Shown: positions 22,737 to 32,305 of the stretch, piece after piece | Layout: each line of letters starts with the position of its first letter | Position numbering within the stretch: position 1 is the stretch's first letter | Made by a program: the position numbers and the translations under genes | Notes under the pieces: generated by a model | What the model saw: only the letters and a program-made list of their open reading frames with translations | Database searches by the model: none | Told to the model about the DNA's origin: nothing | NCBI GenBank assembly: GCA_964429355.1 | Contig: CAYSCH010000029.1 | Coordinates: 1 to 42,681 of the forward strand | DNA length: 42,681 nucleotides | Source: JAAYAY01 sp964429355 | Lineage (GTDB): Bacteria > Planctomycetota > Planctomycetia > Pirellulales > Thermoguttaceae | Direction: 5' to 3'

Positions 22737-24194
22737 CTATGTACTTGGCAAGACTCCGCGGAGCGGCATCACGCGGTCGTGAAGGACCTGCATTTCATAG
22801 CGAATGAGCCCGTCGCAGTCCCGCAGCCTCGCCTCTTCTATCGTAATCCACTTGCCGGGCTCTGCCTCGTGAGGATTCAGTCTCTCCCACGCTTCGACCC
22901 GCTCATGACACTCCCGACTGTGGGTTTCCAACAGAGCCGACCGACATTCCGCGGTCTTGGCGGGGTCGTCGTTCTCCTCCAGAACAGCAAGCAACTCCGT
23001 TCGGCACCACGGCTGATCGAGGACGGCCAGTGCCGCGGTTGCGACGATTCGGTCCCAGGGAACAGTCGACCGCAACGCCCTGCGAAACAGGGGGATCGCG
23101 ACGTCCGGAAGATGCTCCAACGCCACGATTGCCGCCTCTCCGACGGAATGCGAATGCTGGGACAGCAGCCTTTCCGCCATTCCTTGCGATTGACCATTCT
23201 TGAGCAGCAGTTCGCAGCACTTCAAATGGATGCCAGGGGCGGAGATACTGCCGTTCGACTCGATTCGATCCAGCAAGGCTTCAAGTCGCAAACACCATAT
23301 GCCGACCGAGGCTTCGGGGATGATCTCCAATGCGGCCACCATCGCTTCGTCGGGCGCTCCGTCCAGGGCCTCTCCAATCATCGCGTCAAGCTGCGGGCTC
23401 TCTACTTCGGCAAGGGCTCTCAGTGCCTCGCCCTTTCGAGCCTCGTTTCGAAATCTCTCGACAAGCCACCGGCTCCGGTTCTGACGGCACGCGTCTGCTC
23501 GTACTTCAATGTCGCCCTCGCGACCTTCATCCAGGGAGATCTGTTCCATGAGAATCCAGTCACCGAGGGCCGAGGCGACCTGCCATTGTGTTTGCTCCGA
23601 TTTCCACGTCGATTCAACACGTCTGAGTGAATCGTTCAACTCGTTGTGGCCGAATGCTAACCGAAAGGCCGCACGATCCTCATAGGGTTCCAGCAATCCA
23701 AGCTCTCGGAGACGATCGATTGCGAGAAGCACGGTTTGGAAGGACGGATGCAACTGAATCAACCGTTGCTCGACAAACGTCGGAGCCTGCAGCGATTTCA
23801 GGTAGCAGGTGAAGAAGAAGGGATCGAACCAGTCCGACGAAGAATCGTAGAAATCGACATCGATGGCCTCGCCCGTACCCCGGTGCGTGAGGCAGCATCC
23901 GCGCCCGTGAAGATTGTAGGACCAATCGGACAGCCCGGGAACGACACCGTGTCCCGGACAATCGGGATGGCCCATGTAGCCGGCTTTCGCCAGGGCCTCC
24001 AGGTTGGCGTCCAACCGAGACGTGATGGTTCTGGCGACAAACTCCTGCCGCTGGCGATGGCGAACCAGGCCCAGGAGTGTCCAGATCTCCCAACACGGCA
24101 GGGGACTCGGCTGGTCAAGCCAATCTCCCTCGGGGTATTGCCCGTCGGCAATCAGGGCCAATCGTTCTGCGAGAATCGAGATCACATCCACCAC
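22737..24194 (-). CDS. Hypothetical cytosolic protein with HEAT-like repeats
   Basis: The N-terminal part of this 485-residue protein includes WLDQPSPLPCWEIWTLLGLVRHRQ and the unusual CCLTHRGTGEAIDVDFYDSSSDWFDPFFFTCYLKSL, which recalls DUF6896-type proteins. From about 250 there are HEAT-like helical pairs (EALRALAEVESPQLDAMIGEALDG, AIVALEHLPDVAIPLFRRAL, RIVATAALAVL). No signal peptide or membrane span is seen. I chose GTG at 24194 because AAGGAGAG lies 7 nt upstream; the frame extends to 24233 but the extra residues are not family-like. The stop is 98 nt before the GH127-like gene. The function is not recognised. The HEAT-like part suggests a protein-protein interaction role. Confidence 0.6.
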   Translation of the reverse strand: MVDVISILAERLALIADGQYPEGDWLDQPSPLPCWEIWTLLGLVRHRQRQEFVARTITSRLDANLEALAKAGYMGHPDCPGHGVVPGLSDWSYNLHGRGCCLTHRGTGEAIDVDFYDSSSDWFDPFFFTCYLKSLQAPTFVEQRLIQLHPSFQTVLLAIDRLRELGLLEPYEDRAAFRLAFGHNELNDSLRRVESTWKSEQTQWQVASALGDWILMEQISLDEGREGDIEVRADACRQNRSRWLVERFRNEARKGEALRALAEVESPQLDAMIGEALDGAPDEAMVAALEIIPEASVGIWCLRLEALLDRIESNGSISAPGIHLKCCELLLKNGQSQGMAERLLSQHSHSVGEAAIVALEHLPDVAIPLFRRALRSTVPWDRIVATAALAVLDQPWCRTELLAVLEENDDPAKTAECRSALLETHSRECHERVEAWERLNPHEAEPGKWITIEEARLRDCDGLIRYEMQVLHDRVMPLRGVLPST

Positions 24195-24375
24195 CAAGTC
24201 TCTCCTTCCAGAAAGGCCGTCCCCCCAACGCAACCGCCGTCACCAGACGTCTTCACGACATCTCCCTACGCGAACCTGGCCAATATCACACTCAGTGTAC
24301 CCCAAACCGAGAGAAACGACGCCAAACTGCCCCACAAAAACACGTACCCAACCTTCAGACTTCTTCCTTCACCTT

Positions 24376-25982
24376 TCAGACTTCCGTCAGAATCCCGAGC
24401 GTTTTGGGAAGTTCCGTTGGATCGATTCCCGCCACCTGCCTGCCCTGTTCTCTCGCCTCGGCCGCCGCNNNNNNNNNNGTCCAGCCACTTGCCCCGTCGT
24501 CATCCAGACCGGCTCCATCCGCAGCACCGACATTGCCACATGGGTGCACGACATGGCCACCGGCACAAGCAGGTTGTCGATAGACTTCGGGAGCATCGCG
24601 CCGTAGGGAATCTGGCCCGGCTGGGCCGGCCCCTCGGCCTTCTTGGGATACCAGAGCACGCCTTCCATGAACCCCTCCACGAGGAATCGCCGGTCGTGGC
24701 AGGGATGAACGTCGAAAGAATGTTCCCCGAGCGCAATCGGGTGCTCGACCGTCGGCGTGCGCCCCGTTTTTTCGTCGAGGGTGAAATTGTTCTGAGTGAC
24801 GATCGCCCGCCCCTCGATCCGCCGCCCCTGGCGGACGTAAATCTGCCAGGGCCAGTGACGGTTGTCGACGAATTCCTGATCGTGAAGCCCGATCTCCTGC
24901 ATCTTCTCACGGACGGAATCGGGCATGCGGGGATCGTTCTGCAGGAACCAGATCAGCCCGGCCGCGTGGTCGATGTGGAACTGATCGAGGCGCGCCCGGT
25001 GATGGCGGTCCGCCTCCGGATAACCCCAGTTCACGCCCGGGCAGTTCAGACTGGTCAGGTCTGTAATGCTCCCGTTCATCTGGTACTTCCGCCTTGGCAT
25101 CGGCGTGCCGTAGCCGTAGGAACGCTTCCGCCCCGTCCTGTAGTCGTCGATCATCGGCAGATAGTCGGGCAGATGCTGCTCGTAGGTCTCCGGCTTCTCG
25201 ATGGGGACGCGATGGTCCGGATCGTCGGTGAAGATCGAACGGGCGCAGAAGGCCTGGATGGCAATCGAGGGCTCTCCGGTGTCGGCCGTCAGGATCTGCT
25301 CCCCCTTCTGCCAGTTCATGTAGTGGATACCCGCCTTCGATTCGCCATACTCGTCGCGTCCCTCGCGGCCGACGCGATAAGGGACCTTCGCCTTGGCCGC
25401 CAGGTCCCCCTCGTAGGTCCCGTCGATGAAGGTGCGGGCGGCGACCTCGAACTTCATCCCCTTCTCGTCCTCCAACTCCACCTGAACGATACGGCTGTTG
25501 GCCACCTTCGCCTGGGTCAACCAGAGCCCGGGCAACCACTCCAGACGATCGCCTTCCGCGGCGAGCATCTGCCGAAACACGTGTTCGGCGACAGAGGGTT
25601 CGTAGAACCATCCGTCCTGTGTGAGATTCAACTGTTCGGGATTCCCGCCGAACAACTGCTGGTAACGCTCACGCACCCCCTGGATGAACTCGAGGACGAG
25701 CCCGCCGAAGAGGTTCCGCCGAACGGCGTCGGTCGTACACAGTCCGCTGGCCACCATACCGCCCGGGTTGTTTTTGGGACAGGCGAGCACGACCCGTTCA
25801 CCCCGTCGCGTGGCCTCCACGGCCGCCGCAATCCCGCCCGGAGTGGATCCATATACGAACGTATCGCAGGACCGCCGAGCAGCGGTTCTCTCCGCAGCGG
25901 GCGACAAGTCCGCCCTGCCGGCCGCCGCCGCTGCTGCCGCGCCAGCCGTCACAAGGAATTCACGACGTTGCATACTGTTCAT
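24376..25982 (-). CDS. Tat-exported FAD-dependent oxidoreductase (interrupted by an N gap)
   Basis: A Tat-like signal (MQRREFLVTAGAAAAAAAG) precedes an FAD-binding Rossmann start with a degenerate GxGxxG (FVYGSTPGGIAAAVEATRRGERVVLACP). It continues with GGMVASGLCTTDAVRRNLFGG, ARTFIDGTYEGDLAAKAKVPYRVGREG and IPYGAMLPKSIDNLLVPVAMSCTHVAMS, the order of FAD_oxidored (PF12831-type) proteins. Ten Ns at 24469-24478 interrupt the C-terminus. The conserved end (AAAEAREQ, then IDPTELPKTLGILTEV and TGA at 24376-24378) is in a different frame from the one that crosses the Ns. The true gap must therefore be 2 modulo 3 bases, and the Ns are a placeholder. Only a few residues are lost. The family is often found with carbohydrate-active proteins in Planctomycetes, as here. 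Confidence 0.85.
24469..24478. other. Assembly gap (10 N) inside the FAD oxidoreductase gene
   Basis: The run of N is a fixed-length placeholder. The reading frame of the flanking conserved sequence shows that the real missing length is not 10. Confidence 0.9.
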
Positions 25983-26294
25983 TTTTCCCGTGGCTGAAGT
26001 CCCTGTCGTAGCCGAACTGGCCAGAGTCTGGACCGTAACTCGCCCGAATTTCGGACGCTACAATCTTCGGGGATGTTGCAGCCCCGTGCAAGCTTCCGGT
26101 CGAATAAGGGAGACGGTGATGGTTGACAGCAGCCTCGCGGCTGCCCAGTTCTTCACGCGTTGGCCGGTGCGTCCGGGCGACTCCCCTCGCAGCCGACCCG
26201 GTCAGCACACCTTCACCCCCGCACGCGAACCGCAGATCCTGCGGCGTGTCTACCCCTCGATAACCAAGTACCGTGCCCGACCAGGAGCGAAATC
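25983..26294. promoter_or_regulatory. Divergent intergenic region between FAD and MBL-fold genes
   Basis: About 310 bases hold no gene I can support. TACAAT at about 26059-26064 on the plus strand could be a -10, but no good -35 lies at the right distance. The region should contain promoters for both flanking genes. Confidence 0.4.
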
Positions 26295-27146
26295 GTGCAA
26301 GTCACTCCCCAGATCCACGCCATCCGCATCCCCTTTTCGATTCCCATCGCAACCGATCGGCGGCTCGAGCGGTTCGTCTACGTCTATGCGATCCTGGGCG
26401 ACCGGGAGGTCTGGCTGATCGATTCCGGCGTGGCCACCACGGAGCGACTCGTTGCCGCCTGGCTGAGTGAAATCGGCCGTAACCTGGGCGAGATTACCAC
26501 CTTGCTCCTCACCCATTCCCATCCCGACCACATCGGAGCAGCAGCCGCGATCCAGAACGCAACGGGCTGCCGCATCCTGATCCACGAAGCCGAACGGCCG
26601 TGGCTCGAGGATGTCAGCCTCCAGCGCGGACAGCGGCCCGTGCCCGGGTTCGACGAACTGGTCGGTGGATCGGCCCGTGTGACCCACACGATCGGCGGCG
26701 GGGACCGCCTCACCCTCGACAACCGTCTGAGCCTCGAAGTGCTCCATACTCCGGGTCACTCGGCCGGGTCCGTGTCGTTCTGGATCGAGAACGAGCGGCT
26801 CCTGATCTCCGGCGATGCCGTGATCTCGCCCGGTGACTTGCCGATCTACGACGATTACCGCCTGTGCCTTGCTTCGGTCGAGCAGTTGGCATCCCTCAAC
26901 GGCGTGGAGATTCTCCTCTCCTCGTGGGACGAACCGAAACACGCCGAGGCGGTCGGGCAGCGATTTCAGCAAGCCCGCGACTACCTTCGCCGGATCGACG
27001 ACGCAGTCCGGCAGGTCGCCTCCAGCCAGCCCCAATTGGATCCCATGGATCTCTGCACCCAGGTCGCTGCGGAGCTTGGCCTGCCACCCGCGGCCGTCAA
27101 TCCCCTGGTCGCCCGGGCCCTGATGTCGCACCGGCAGCGCCCATAG
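26295..27146 (+). CDS. MBL-fold metallohydrolase
   Basis: The 283-residue protein has the metallo-beta-lactamase signature THSHPDHIG (HxHxDH, about 75-83), the third metal histidine in LHTPGHSAGS, and ISGDAV supplying the bridging Asp. These coordinate two metal ions in hydrolases that cleave thioesters, lactones or phosphoesters. The C-terminal helical part (RRIDDAVRQVASS ... AVNPLVARALMSHRQ) resembles glyoxalase II-like members with an extra helical domain. I chose GTG at 26295 because AGGAG lies 7 nt upstream; the longer frame to 26160 is not family-like. The substrate is not predictable. No partner gene is evident. Confidence 0.85.
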   Translation: MQVTPQIHAIRIPFSIPIATDRRLERFVYVYAILGDREVWLIDSGVATTERLVAAWLSEIGRNLGEITTLLLTHSHPDHIGAAAAIQNATGCRILIHEAERPWLEDVSLQRGQRPVPGFDELVGGSARVTHTIGGGDRLTLDNRLSLEVLHTPGHSAGSVSFWIENERLLISGDAVISPGDLPIYDDYRLCLASVEQLASLNGVEILLSSWDEPKHAEAVGQRFQQARDYLRRIDDAVRQVASSQPQLDPMDLCTQVAAELGLPPAAVNPLVARALMSHRQRP

Positions 27147-27485
27147 CCGGGCCGCTGGGCCTGATACCACTGCCCCCTGGCAGACAACGGCCAATCCACA
27201 CTTCGGAAGAACAGGCCTATTGGTTGCTATGGGGGGCAAAAACTGAGATGATTCCCAGACACGTACTACGTCACGGGCCGGACCTCCAAGCGTTTCCTTG
27301 ACCGCAAATTGCGTCCCACACCGCCATGTCGGCATCCTACACGGGGACCCCGGACTGGCCCTGATAGTTTTCGCCGGCCTTGCGTTGAACCTGGTTGTTC
27401 ACCTGATCACACGAGTAGCGGAACGTGTTGGCATGCTTTTCGCGATCAAGGGCCGGCTAACGATGAACCTGTGGCGATCAATTCC
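27147..27485. other. Intergenic region, no gene seen
   Basis: A stretch of 339 bases lies between the MBL-fold gene and a membrane-protein gene. The open frame that crosses it into the next gene (from 27309) lacks family features and is arginine- and proline-rich. No clear hairpin terminator or promoter stands out. Confidence 0.4.
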
Positions 27486-28013
27486 ATGTTGACATCGGGC
27501 AATTCTTCGCAGGAACGAGCTCGCCTTGTCCGACAATTCGTCGGCGGCATCCTCTCCCTGGCCTTCATCAGTTTGTTTCTGGCCGGGCTTATCCAGTGCA
27601 ATTTCTTCCTGGTACTGGGTGCCGTGACGACCGGGGTGATCTTTACCGGAACGATCGTCTTAGTGTGGGCTGCGTCGTGTGCGAGCCGAACCAACGCACA
27701 CCGAAGCCAGTTCAGCATTCTCACACTCTTGGTCTTGACGCTCCTTGCGGCAATCTACCTCGGTACTGTCCGCTTGTTTGCCGATCTGTTCGGCGCTAGC
27801 ATGGGAGCCAGCCAACCGGACTTCCTCATTGCTGCCATGATCTGCCTGTTCATGACTGGATTCTCCCTGCCAATACTGCTCCTCTTCATGGACAGCCTCG
27901 TCTGGCTCGCCGTCTGGCTTGTCCGGCGGCCGTGGGTCCAGCGATGCCTGAGGACCCGAATCACGAAGAATTCTCCGGCGGGGGTGGAGAAAGAAGAACA
28001 CCCCGAACTATAA
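27486..28013 (+). CDS. Four-span membrane protein of unknown function
   Basis: The 175-residue protein has four hydrophobic spans: FVGGILSLAFISLFLAGLI, NFFLVLGAVTTGVIFTGTIVLVW, FSILTLLVLTLLAAIYLGTV and FLIAAMICLFMTGFSLPILLLF. A short amphipathic helix (SLVWLAVWLVRRPW) and a charged tail (KNSPAGVEKEEHPEL) follow. No family motif is recognised. I chose the ATG at 27486; upstream codons in frame are not protein-like. The stop is 18 nt before the Uma2 gene, so the two are likely co-transcribed. Confidence 0.6.
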   Translation: MLTSGNSSQERARLVRQFVGGILSLAFISLFLAGLIQCNFFLVLGAVTTGVIFTGTIVLVWAASCASRTNAHRSQFSILTLLVLTLLAAIYLGTVRLFADLFGASMGASQPDFLIAAMICLFMTGFSLPILLLFMDSLVWLAVWLVRRPWVQRCLRTRITKNSPAGVEKEEHPEL

Positions 28014-28031
28014 TGAACCGCCGGAGCACCG

Positions 28032-28757
28032 GTGGAAATTCTCGCTGCAGCACCGAAACCCGCGGTTGGTGAACCGATGGCTACCTCAGTCGCGCTCGAC
28101 GAAGACCTGGAAATCCCATTTGTCGGCTCCTTGAGCCAATTCCGCCAGTGGGCCTTGTCTGAGGAATTCCCCGATCGTGGACGATTCGACTACCTCGCCG
28201 GTCGCATTGAGGTCGACATGACCCCCGAAGACTACTACTCGCACGGTGCTTTGAAGGTTGAAGTGATTCGCGTGCTGGGAGATATTGTCAAGGCAGGCGA
28301 CTTAGGGGACCTGCGATCCGATCGTACTCGAGTCTCGAACCCCGAAGCCGACCTCTCCGTCGAGCCAGACTTGGTCTTCGTCTCCCACGAGGCGTTTGCA
28401 GGTGGTCAAACCCGCCTGGTGACGAAAGCGACCGGAGAGGTGGACCGCTATGTGGAGGTTGTGGGAGGTCCTGATCTGGTTGTCGAAATTGTGAGCGACC
28501 GTTCCGTCAAGAAGGATACCCTCCGTCTCCCCCTAGCCTACTGGAAGGCGGGCATCGCCGAGTACTGGCTCATGGACGCCCGCGGCGAAGACCTTCTCTT
28601 CCATGTCTACCGGCGCGGAGTTGCCGCCTACGAACCGGCAGCGAGCGATCCGGAAGGCTTCCAGCACTCGGCCGTCTTTCAGAACTGGTTCCGGCTCTCA
28701 CGGCGCCGCGATCGCCGCGGGGGCTGGGTTTTTGACCTGGAACGAAAGGGCCACTAG
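28032..28757 (+). CDS. Uma2-family (DUF820) PD-(D/E)XK endonuclease
   Basis: The 241-residue protein has the Uma2 core: RFDYLAGRIEVDMTPEDYYSHG, SVEPDLVFVSHEA, then PDLVVEIVSDRSVKKDTLRLPLAYWKAGIAEYWLMDARG. The Asp of EPDLVF, the Glu of VVEIVS and the Lys of the SVKKD segment fit the PD-(D/E)XK centre. Uma2 proteins are abundant in Planctomycetes and Cyanobacteria and their targets are unknown. The GTG at 28032 has GGAG 5 nt upstream; the ATG at 28077 is a possible alternative. It follows a small membrane protein by 18 nt. Confidence 0.88.
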   Translation: MEILAAAPKPAVGEPMATSVALDEDLEIPFVGSLSQFRQWALSEEFPDRGRFDYLAGRIEVDMTPEDYYSHGALKVEVIRVLGDIVKAGDLGDLRSDRTRVSNPEADLSVEPDLVFVSHEAFAGGQTRLVTKATGEVDRYVEVVGGPDLVVEIVSDRSVKKDTLRLPLAYWKAGIAEYWLMDARGEDLLFHVYRRGVAAYEPAASDPEGFQHSAVFQNWFRLSRRRDRRGGWVFDLERKGH

Positions 28758-28795
28758 CGCTTCGAGCGGGAGCGACTGGCACGATTGCCCTATCT

Positions 28796-30109
28796 CTATC
28801 CTTGCCCCCGTACCCGCCGCAGTTCCTCCAGGATGTCGGCTTGGAGCGACTCAATCGTATCGTGCAGCTCGGCAAAGACTGCTTTCGGCAGCCCCCCTTC
28901 GCCGCGCAGGGCAAACAGGCTGCCCAGCGCAAAGGCGGCACCGCGCATCGCCCGCTTGAGCTGCACGACGCTCAATCCACCGTCAGATTCGAGCCTTCGA
29001 GTGCCCAGGGCCTGGGCCAGCCCGCCCATGATCTCTCCGGCGCTGCGGTGCAGCGCGGAAAACTGACTGCGATGCGATTGGTTGACGTCGTCGCCCAGCT
29101 TGTGAAGACGTACCATCAGGTCCATCGCGCGCCGCTGCAAAGGATGGCGATCGGAAGCCAGCCAATCGGCGTCCTGATCGCCGCCGCGAACAGCTTCAGG
29201 GAGACTTTCCCTCCACGGTTCGTCTTCCTCGGCCTCCCAGGTTTCCTCGAATTCCTCCTCCGCCTCCGAAAACGACGATTCTTCCGGCAGATCGATGATC
29301 CCTTCATCTCGGAGTGCGGCTTCGAACACTCCGTCGACATCGTCGCCACTGGCCAAGCGTTCTTCGATTGCCCGTTGCAGGCGTTCCTGTTTGCGGCGAT
29401 TCTCTTTGTAGAGGGCGTCCCAGTGCGACTCGCTGGCGTCTTGCCCGTCGTCGAACTCCCGGGCGTCGTCGAAGCGTACCGGCGGATGTTCGGACGGCCG
29501 CGACAATGTGCGGTGCACGAGTTCTGCCACCCGTTCGATGCGCGACATCAGGATCTCAGGTGCCTCGGCAGCCTCGGAACTCAACGGATGCCNNNNNNNN
29601 NNCGCCGCTTCAGAACTCAGGCCGAACCTCCGCAGCCCCTCCGCCAGTCCATCAATCGCCGCCTGAACGCGATGAAACGATCGTCGCAGCAGGTCCAAAT
29701 CACGACTCACGTAGTAGTCTCCCTCATCGTTGAGTTCGAGATTCGGAATGAACTCCTTCTTCAAGCAGGTGAGCAGTTCGACCAGAGCCACATGCCCCTC
29801 AACCGAGCCGAACTGGGTCTTGACAAAACACCACGGCGGCTCGCCAAGCTCGCCGTTTTCCGCCGCTTCGATCTCGAAGAGATTGATCAACCAACCCTCG
29901 GGCGAAAACAGCAGACTGGTCGTCTCCTGACCCGGATACAAATCCAGGATCACCCCGCGAACCACCCGCTGCCGATCGTGATCGCACACGCTCCGCCAGA
30001 TCTGAGCCCGTCCGCCGACCTCCAAGGCCAGATCGAGCACGCGGTCTTCCAGATCTTCCATGCGACCAGGGTCGGTGATGGAACCTCGATAGAAAATGGT
30101 TATGCCCAT
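28796..30109 (-). CDS. Hypothetical protein, acidic middle and helical ends (interrupted by an N gap)
   Basis: About 437 residues. The N-terminus is a compact domain (MGITIFYRGSITDPGRMEDLEDRVLDLALEVGGRAQIW ... VVRGVILDLYPGQETTSLLFSPEGWLINLFEIE), and PPWCFVKTQFGSVEGHVALVELL follows. The middle is charged (SSFSEAEEEFEETWEAEEDEPW) and the C-terminus is helical (LHRSAGEIMGGLAQALG). Ten Ns lie at 29593-29602, flanked by two copies of LSSEAA, so the gap falls in a local repeat. The frame is continuous across the Ns. I prefer the ATG at 30109, because the preceding residues (ADTLTQDNCR) are not conserved-looking. No family is recognised and no membrane span is seen. Confidence 0.6.
   Translation of the reverse strand: MGITIFYRGSITDPGRMEDLEDRVLDLALEVGGRAQIWRSVCDHDRQRVVRGVILDLYPGQETTSLLFSPEGWLINLFEIEAAENGELGEPPWCFVKTQFGSVEGHVALVELLTCLKKEFIPNLELNDEGDYYVSRDLDLLRRSFHRVQAAIDGLAEGLRRFGLSSEAAXXXXHPLSSEAAEAPEILMSRIERVAELVHRTLSRPSEHPPVRFDDAREFDDGQDASESHWDALYKENRRKQERLQRAIEERLASGDDVDGVFEAALRDEGIIDLPEESSFSEAEEEFEETWEAEEDEPWRESLPEAVRGGDQDADWLASDRHPLQRRAMDLMVRLHKLGDDVNQSHRSQFSALHRSAGEIMGGLAQALGTRRLESDGGLSVVQLKRAMRGAAFALGSLFALRGEGGLPKAVFAELHDTIESLQADILEELRRVRGQG
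29593..29602. other. Assembly gap (10 N) flanked by a short repeat
   Basis: The bases on both sides encode LSSEAA (about 14 of 18 identical). The assembler probably failed to bridge a short tandem repeat. The true length is unknown. Confidence 0.85.
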
Positions 30110-30332
30110 TCTGCAATTGTCCTGAGTCAGGGTGTCAGCCAATGTCTGTTTTGTTCGGGTACGTACCGGTGCTGGTTGCGAGACCGCCTCATGCGGCTAT
30201 GGTACCCCAGGGCGGCAGGGCCGCCAACCAATACAAGCTACCGCTCGGCTGGAATGGTCTGTTCCCGGCAAGTCGCAAGTCTTTGTGAAGAACTTCACGA
30301 TCATTGGAGTTAGTAGTACCGTCTCAGGAGTT

Positions 30333-32117
30333 TTACTGAAATTCGTCCACGATTTGCCAAATCTCCACTCCGGGCGGGTCGCTCAGAACATGTACGAGTT
30401 GATGGCGTTCGGAAGCCTCGCCCGGCGACTTGTCCGCCGGCAGTTTCGTAGTGTCAACCACGACGAACTCGACCCCCGCATCGGCCAGCATGTCCAACGT
30501 CGACCCGGAGAAAGGCTGTTTCTCGAACGCCTCCACCATACGGTACCAGGATTTGGGAAAGAACCCCGAATAGCCATTCACCATCGGCAGTCGGTGCCGA
30601 GTCCCGTAGAGCATCCAGCGGCCTGTCGGTTCAGATCCTCCTGCGGAATACCCCTCGGCGAACGGGAGACAGACAATCGCCTGCCCTGGGACTGTCTGTT
30701 CCCGCAGCCATACAACCCAGGGCGTTTCCTTGGAAACGTCTGGAGCTTGAACTAGTCGAACCGGCACCGGCGGAACTTCGAAGGCAACCAGCAGGCAGGC
30801 GACGGCGAAAACGCCTCGACCCAGCCAACGCCTGGCTGTTGCTCGCCCGGCGCCTGCCGGCCAACGCGCCAGTCTGTCGAGTCCAACTGCCGCCAGTAGG
30901 ACGACGACCATCTGGACAAAATACGCAAACCGATAAGCGCTGCGAACTTGCGAAAAACCGGGAACCCACTCCGCGAGTGAACACCACGGATGCCATCCGG
31001 CAAGACTGAGATTCATCCCGAACGATCCAAGAAACGCCGCCCAGCCCAGCGCCGCAATGAACACGACATCTCGGCGGCGGCGAAACCGACGCGCCGCCAG
31101 CACCATCCCGGCTATCGCGAGCCCGGTTCGGATCCAGCCGGGCGACAACGGTCGGGCAGAACGGCGGCCAAATGCACCGAAATCGGTCAGGGCTTCAGGT
31201 ACCGTCTGCCCCCAATCGGATGGCATGGCCGACAGCGATTGCACCTTGGAGGCCTCCCTCGCAAACTCATGCTCTGCGAGGATCTCCCGCATCGGAAGCA
31301 CGAGAGGCAAGAGGACCATGGCTGCGGTAATGCCGGCCAACACCACCCCGGCGAGCCATGGCTTCAATCGCTGCAGCGGAATCGTTAGCCACCCGGTCAA
31401 GACGAGCAGGATCGCCAGGAACATACCATGATGGATGCAGGACATGAAGACCGACGAGAAGGCGATTCCCAACACCACACCCCGGCGCCATGTGGGGCTG
31501 CGGTGATGCTTGATGAGCGCATCGAGTGTCCAAAGAATACCCCAAAGGGACATCAACTGTGCGGCCTCACGGTTCTGATGCACGAGCGGAAGAAGCAGCA
31601 CGGCCACTCCAGCCGCCGTGGCCACCCCCCAACGCACACGGAGCGTTCGAAGCAAGCGGACCGCAAACACAGCGTTCAGAACAAGCGTGCCGATGAGGTA
31701 GGCCTGATAGGCCGGTATCGGGGTTCCGGTCGCCCACACAATCGGCGAGACGGCCCACGTGGCGGGCTGTGGTTCCGAAAAGGCAAACGTCCCTGTCTCA
31801 GGATGAAAGATCGGGGCATCCCAAAAGCCCGCAAGTCCATGAAGCAGCCGGTCTGCGTTCCACCAGATCGTCCACGCGTTGAGCATGGGCACGGTGGCCG
31901 GGCTCGATGGTCCAGTCGGCAGGCCAGTGCAGAGAAATCGTGGAGCCGGCCATATCGACCAGGTCGCAAGGCCGGAGAAGACAAGCACCAGAAGGGTCCA
32001 TCGCGTTCGGCGCGATCGAAGAGAGCGACTCAATCCGGGACCTGGCACAACCGACACAGCACGGAGGGCTGCCAGCGCTCTTGTCACGTAGCGTCGCGAG
32101 ACAGGGGTGCCGGACAT
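30333..32117 (-). CDS. Large multi-span membrane protein, GT-C-like
   Basis: About 594 residues with roughly 10-12 hydrophobic spans (TLLVLVFSGLATW, YLIGTLVLNAVFAVRLL, GVATAAGVAVLLLPL, LAGVVLAGITAAMVLLPLVL, FAYFVQMVVVLLAAVGL and others). A C-terminal extracytoplasmic domain follows (WVVWLREQTVPGQAIVCLPFAEGYS ... MLADAGVEFVVVDTTKL). The layout, with the RSAYRFAYFVQM segment and a soluble C-terminal domain, is that of GT-C/YfhO-like membrane proteins that use lipid-linked sugars, but I see no clear catalytic DxD/ExD. ATG at 32117 (MSGTPVSRR) is preferred over 32171. It runs leftward, after the TolB-like CxxCH gene. A role in surface glycosylation is a guess from the class. Confidence 0.65.
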   Translation of the reverse strand: MSGTPVSRRYVTRALAALRAVSVVPGPGLSRSLRSRRTRWTLLVLVFSGLATWSIWPAPRFLCTGLPTGPSSPATVPMLNAWTIWWNADRLLHGLAGFWDAPIFHPETGTFAFSEPQPATWAVSPIVWATGTPIPAYQAYLIGTLVLNAVFAVRLLRTLRVRWGVATAAGVAVLLLPLVHQNREAAQLMSLWGILWTLDALIKHHRSPTWRRGVVLGIAFSSVFMSCIHHGMFLAILLVLTGWLTIPLQRLKPWLAGVVLAGITAAMVLLPLVLPMREILAEHEFAREASKVQSLSAMPSDWGQTVPEALTDFGAFGRRSARPLSPGWIRTGLAIAGMVLAARRFRRRRDVVFIAALGWAAFLGSFGMNLSLAGWHPWCSLAEWVPGFSQVRSAYRFAYFVQMVVVLLAAVGLDRLARWPAGAGRATARRWLGRGVFAVACLLVAFEVPPVPVRLVQAPDVSKETPWVVWLREQTVPGQAIVCLPFAEGYSAGGSEPTGRWMLYGTRHRLPMVNGYSGFFPKSWYRMVEAFEKQPFSGSTLDMLADAGVEFVVVDTTKLPADKSPGEASERHQLVHVLSDPPGVEIWQIVDEFQ

Positions 32118-32305
32118 GTCATGCTCCCCCTTCCCGAAATGAGACGCGACCGTTCGACGGGCGCTGTTCACCGGCCGACAATGGCATACGACTCCTCCGC
32201 TGCTGGGTACGCTCCGCTTTCCTCACCCTCTTCCGCATCTCCTCCGGGTATCCGTGCCGATGGTACGGCCCTCGCAGTGGCCAGCAGTGCATCGGCCCCG
32301 CTGGA

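Noticed and set aside
23736..25997. 753-residue plus-strand open frame across the HEAT-like and FAD genes
   Set aside because: It is antisense to two well-supported genes and crosses the N gap. Its sequence has no family character.
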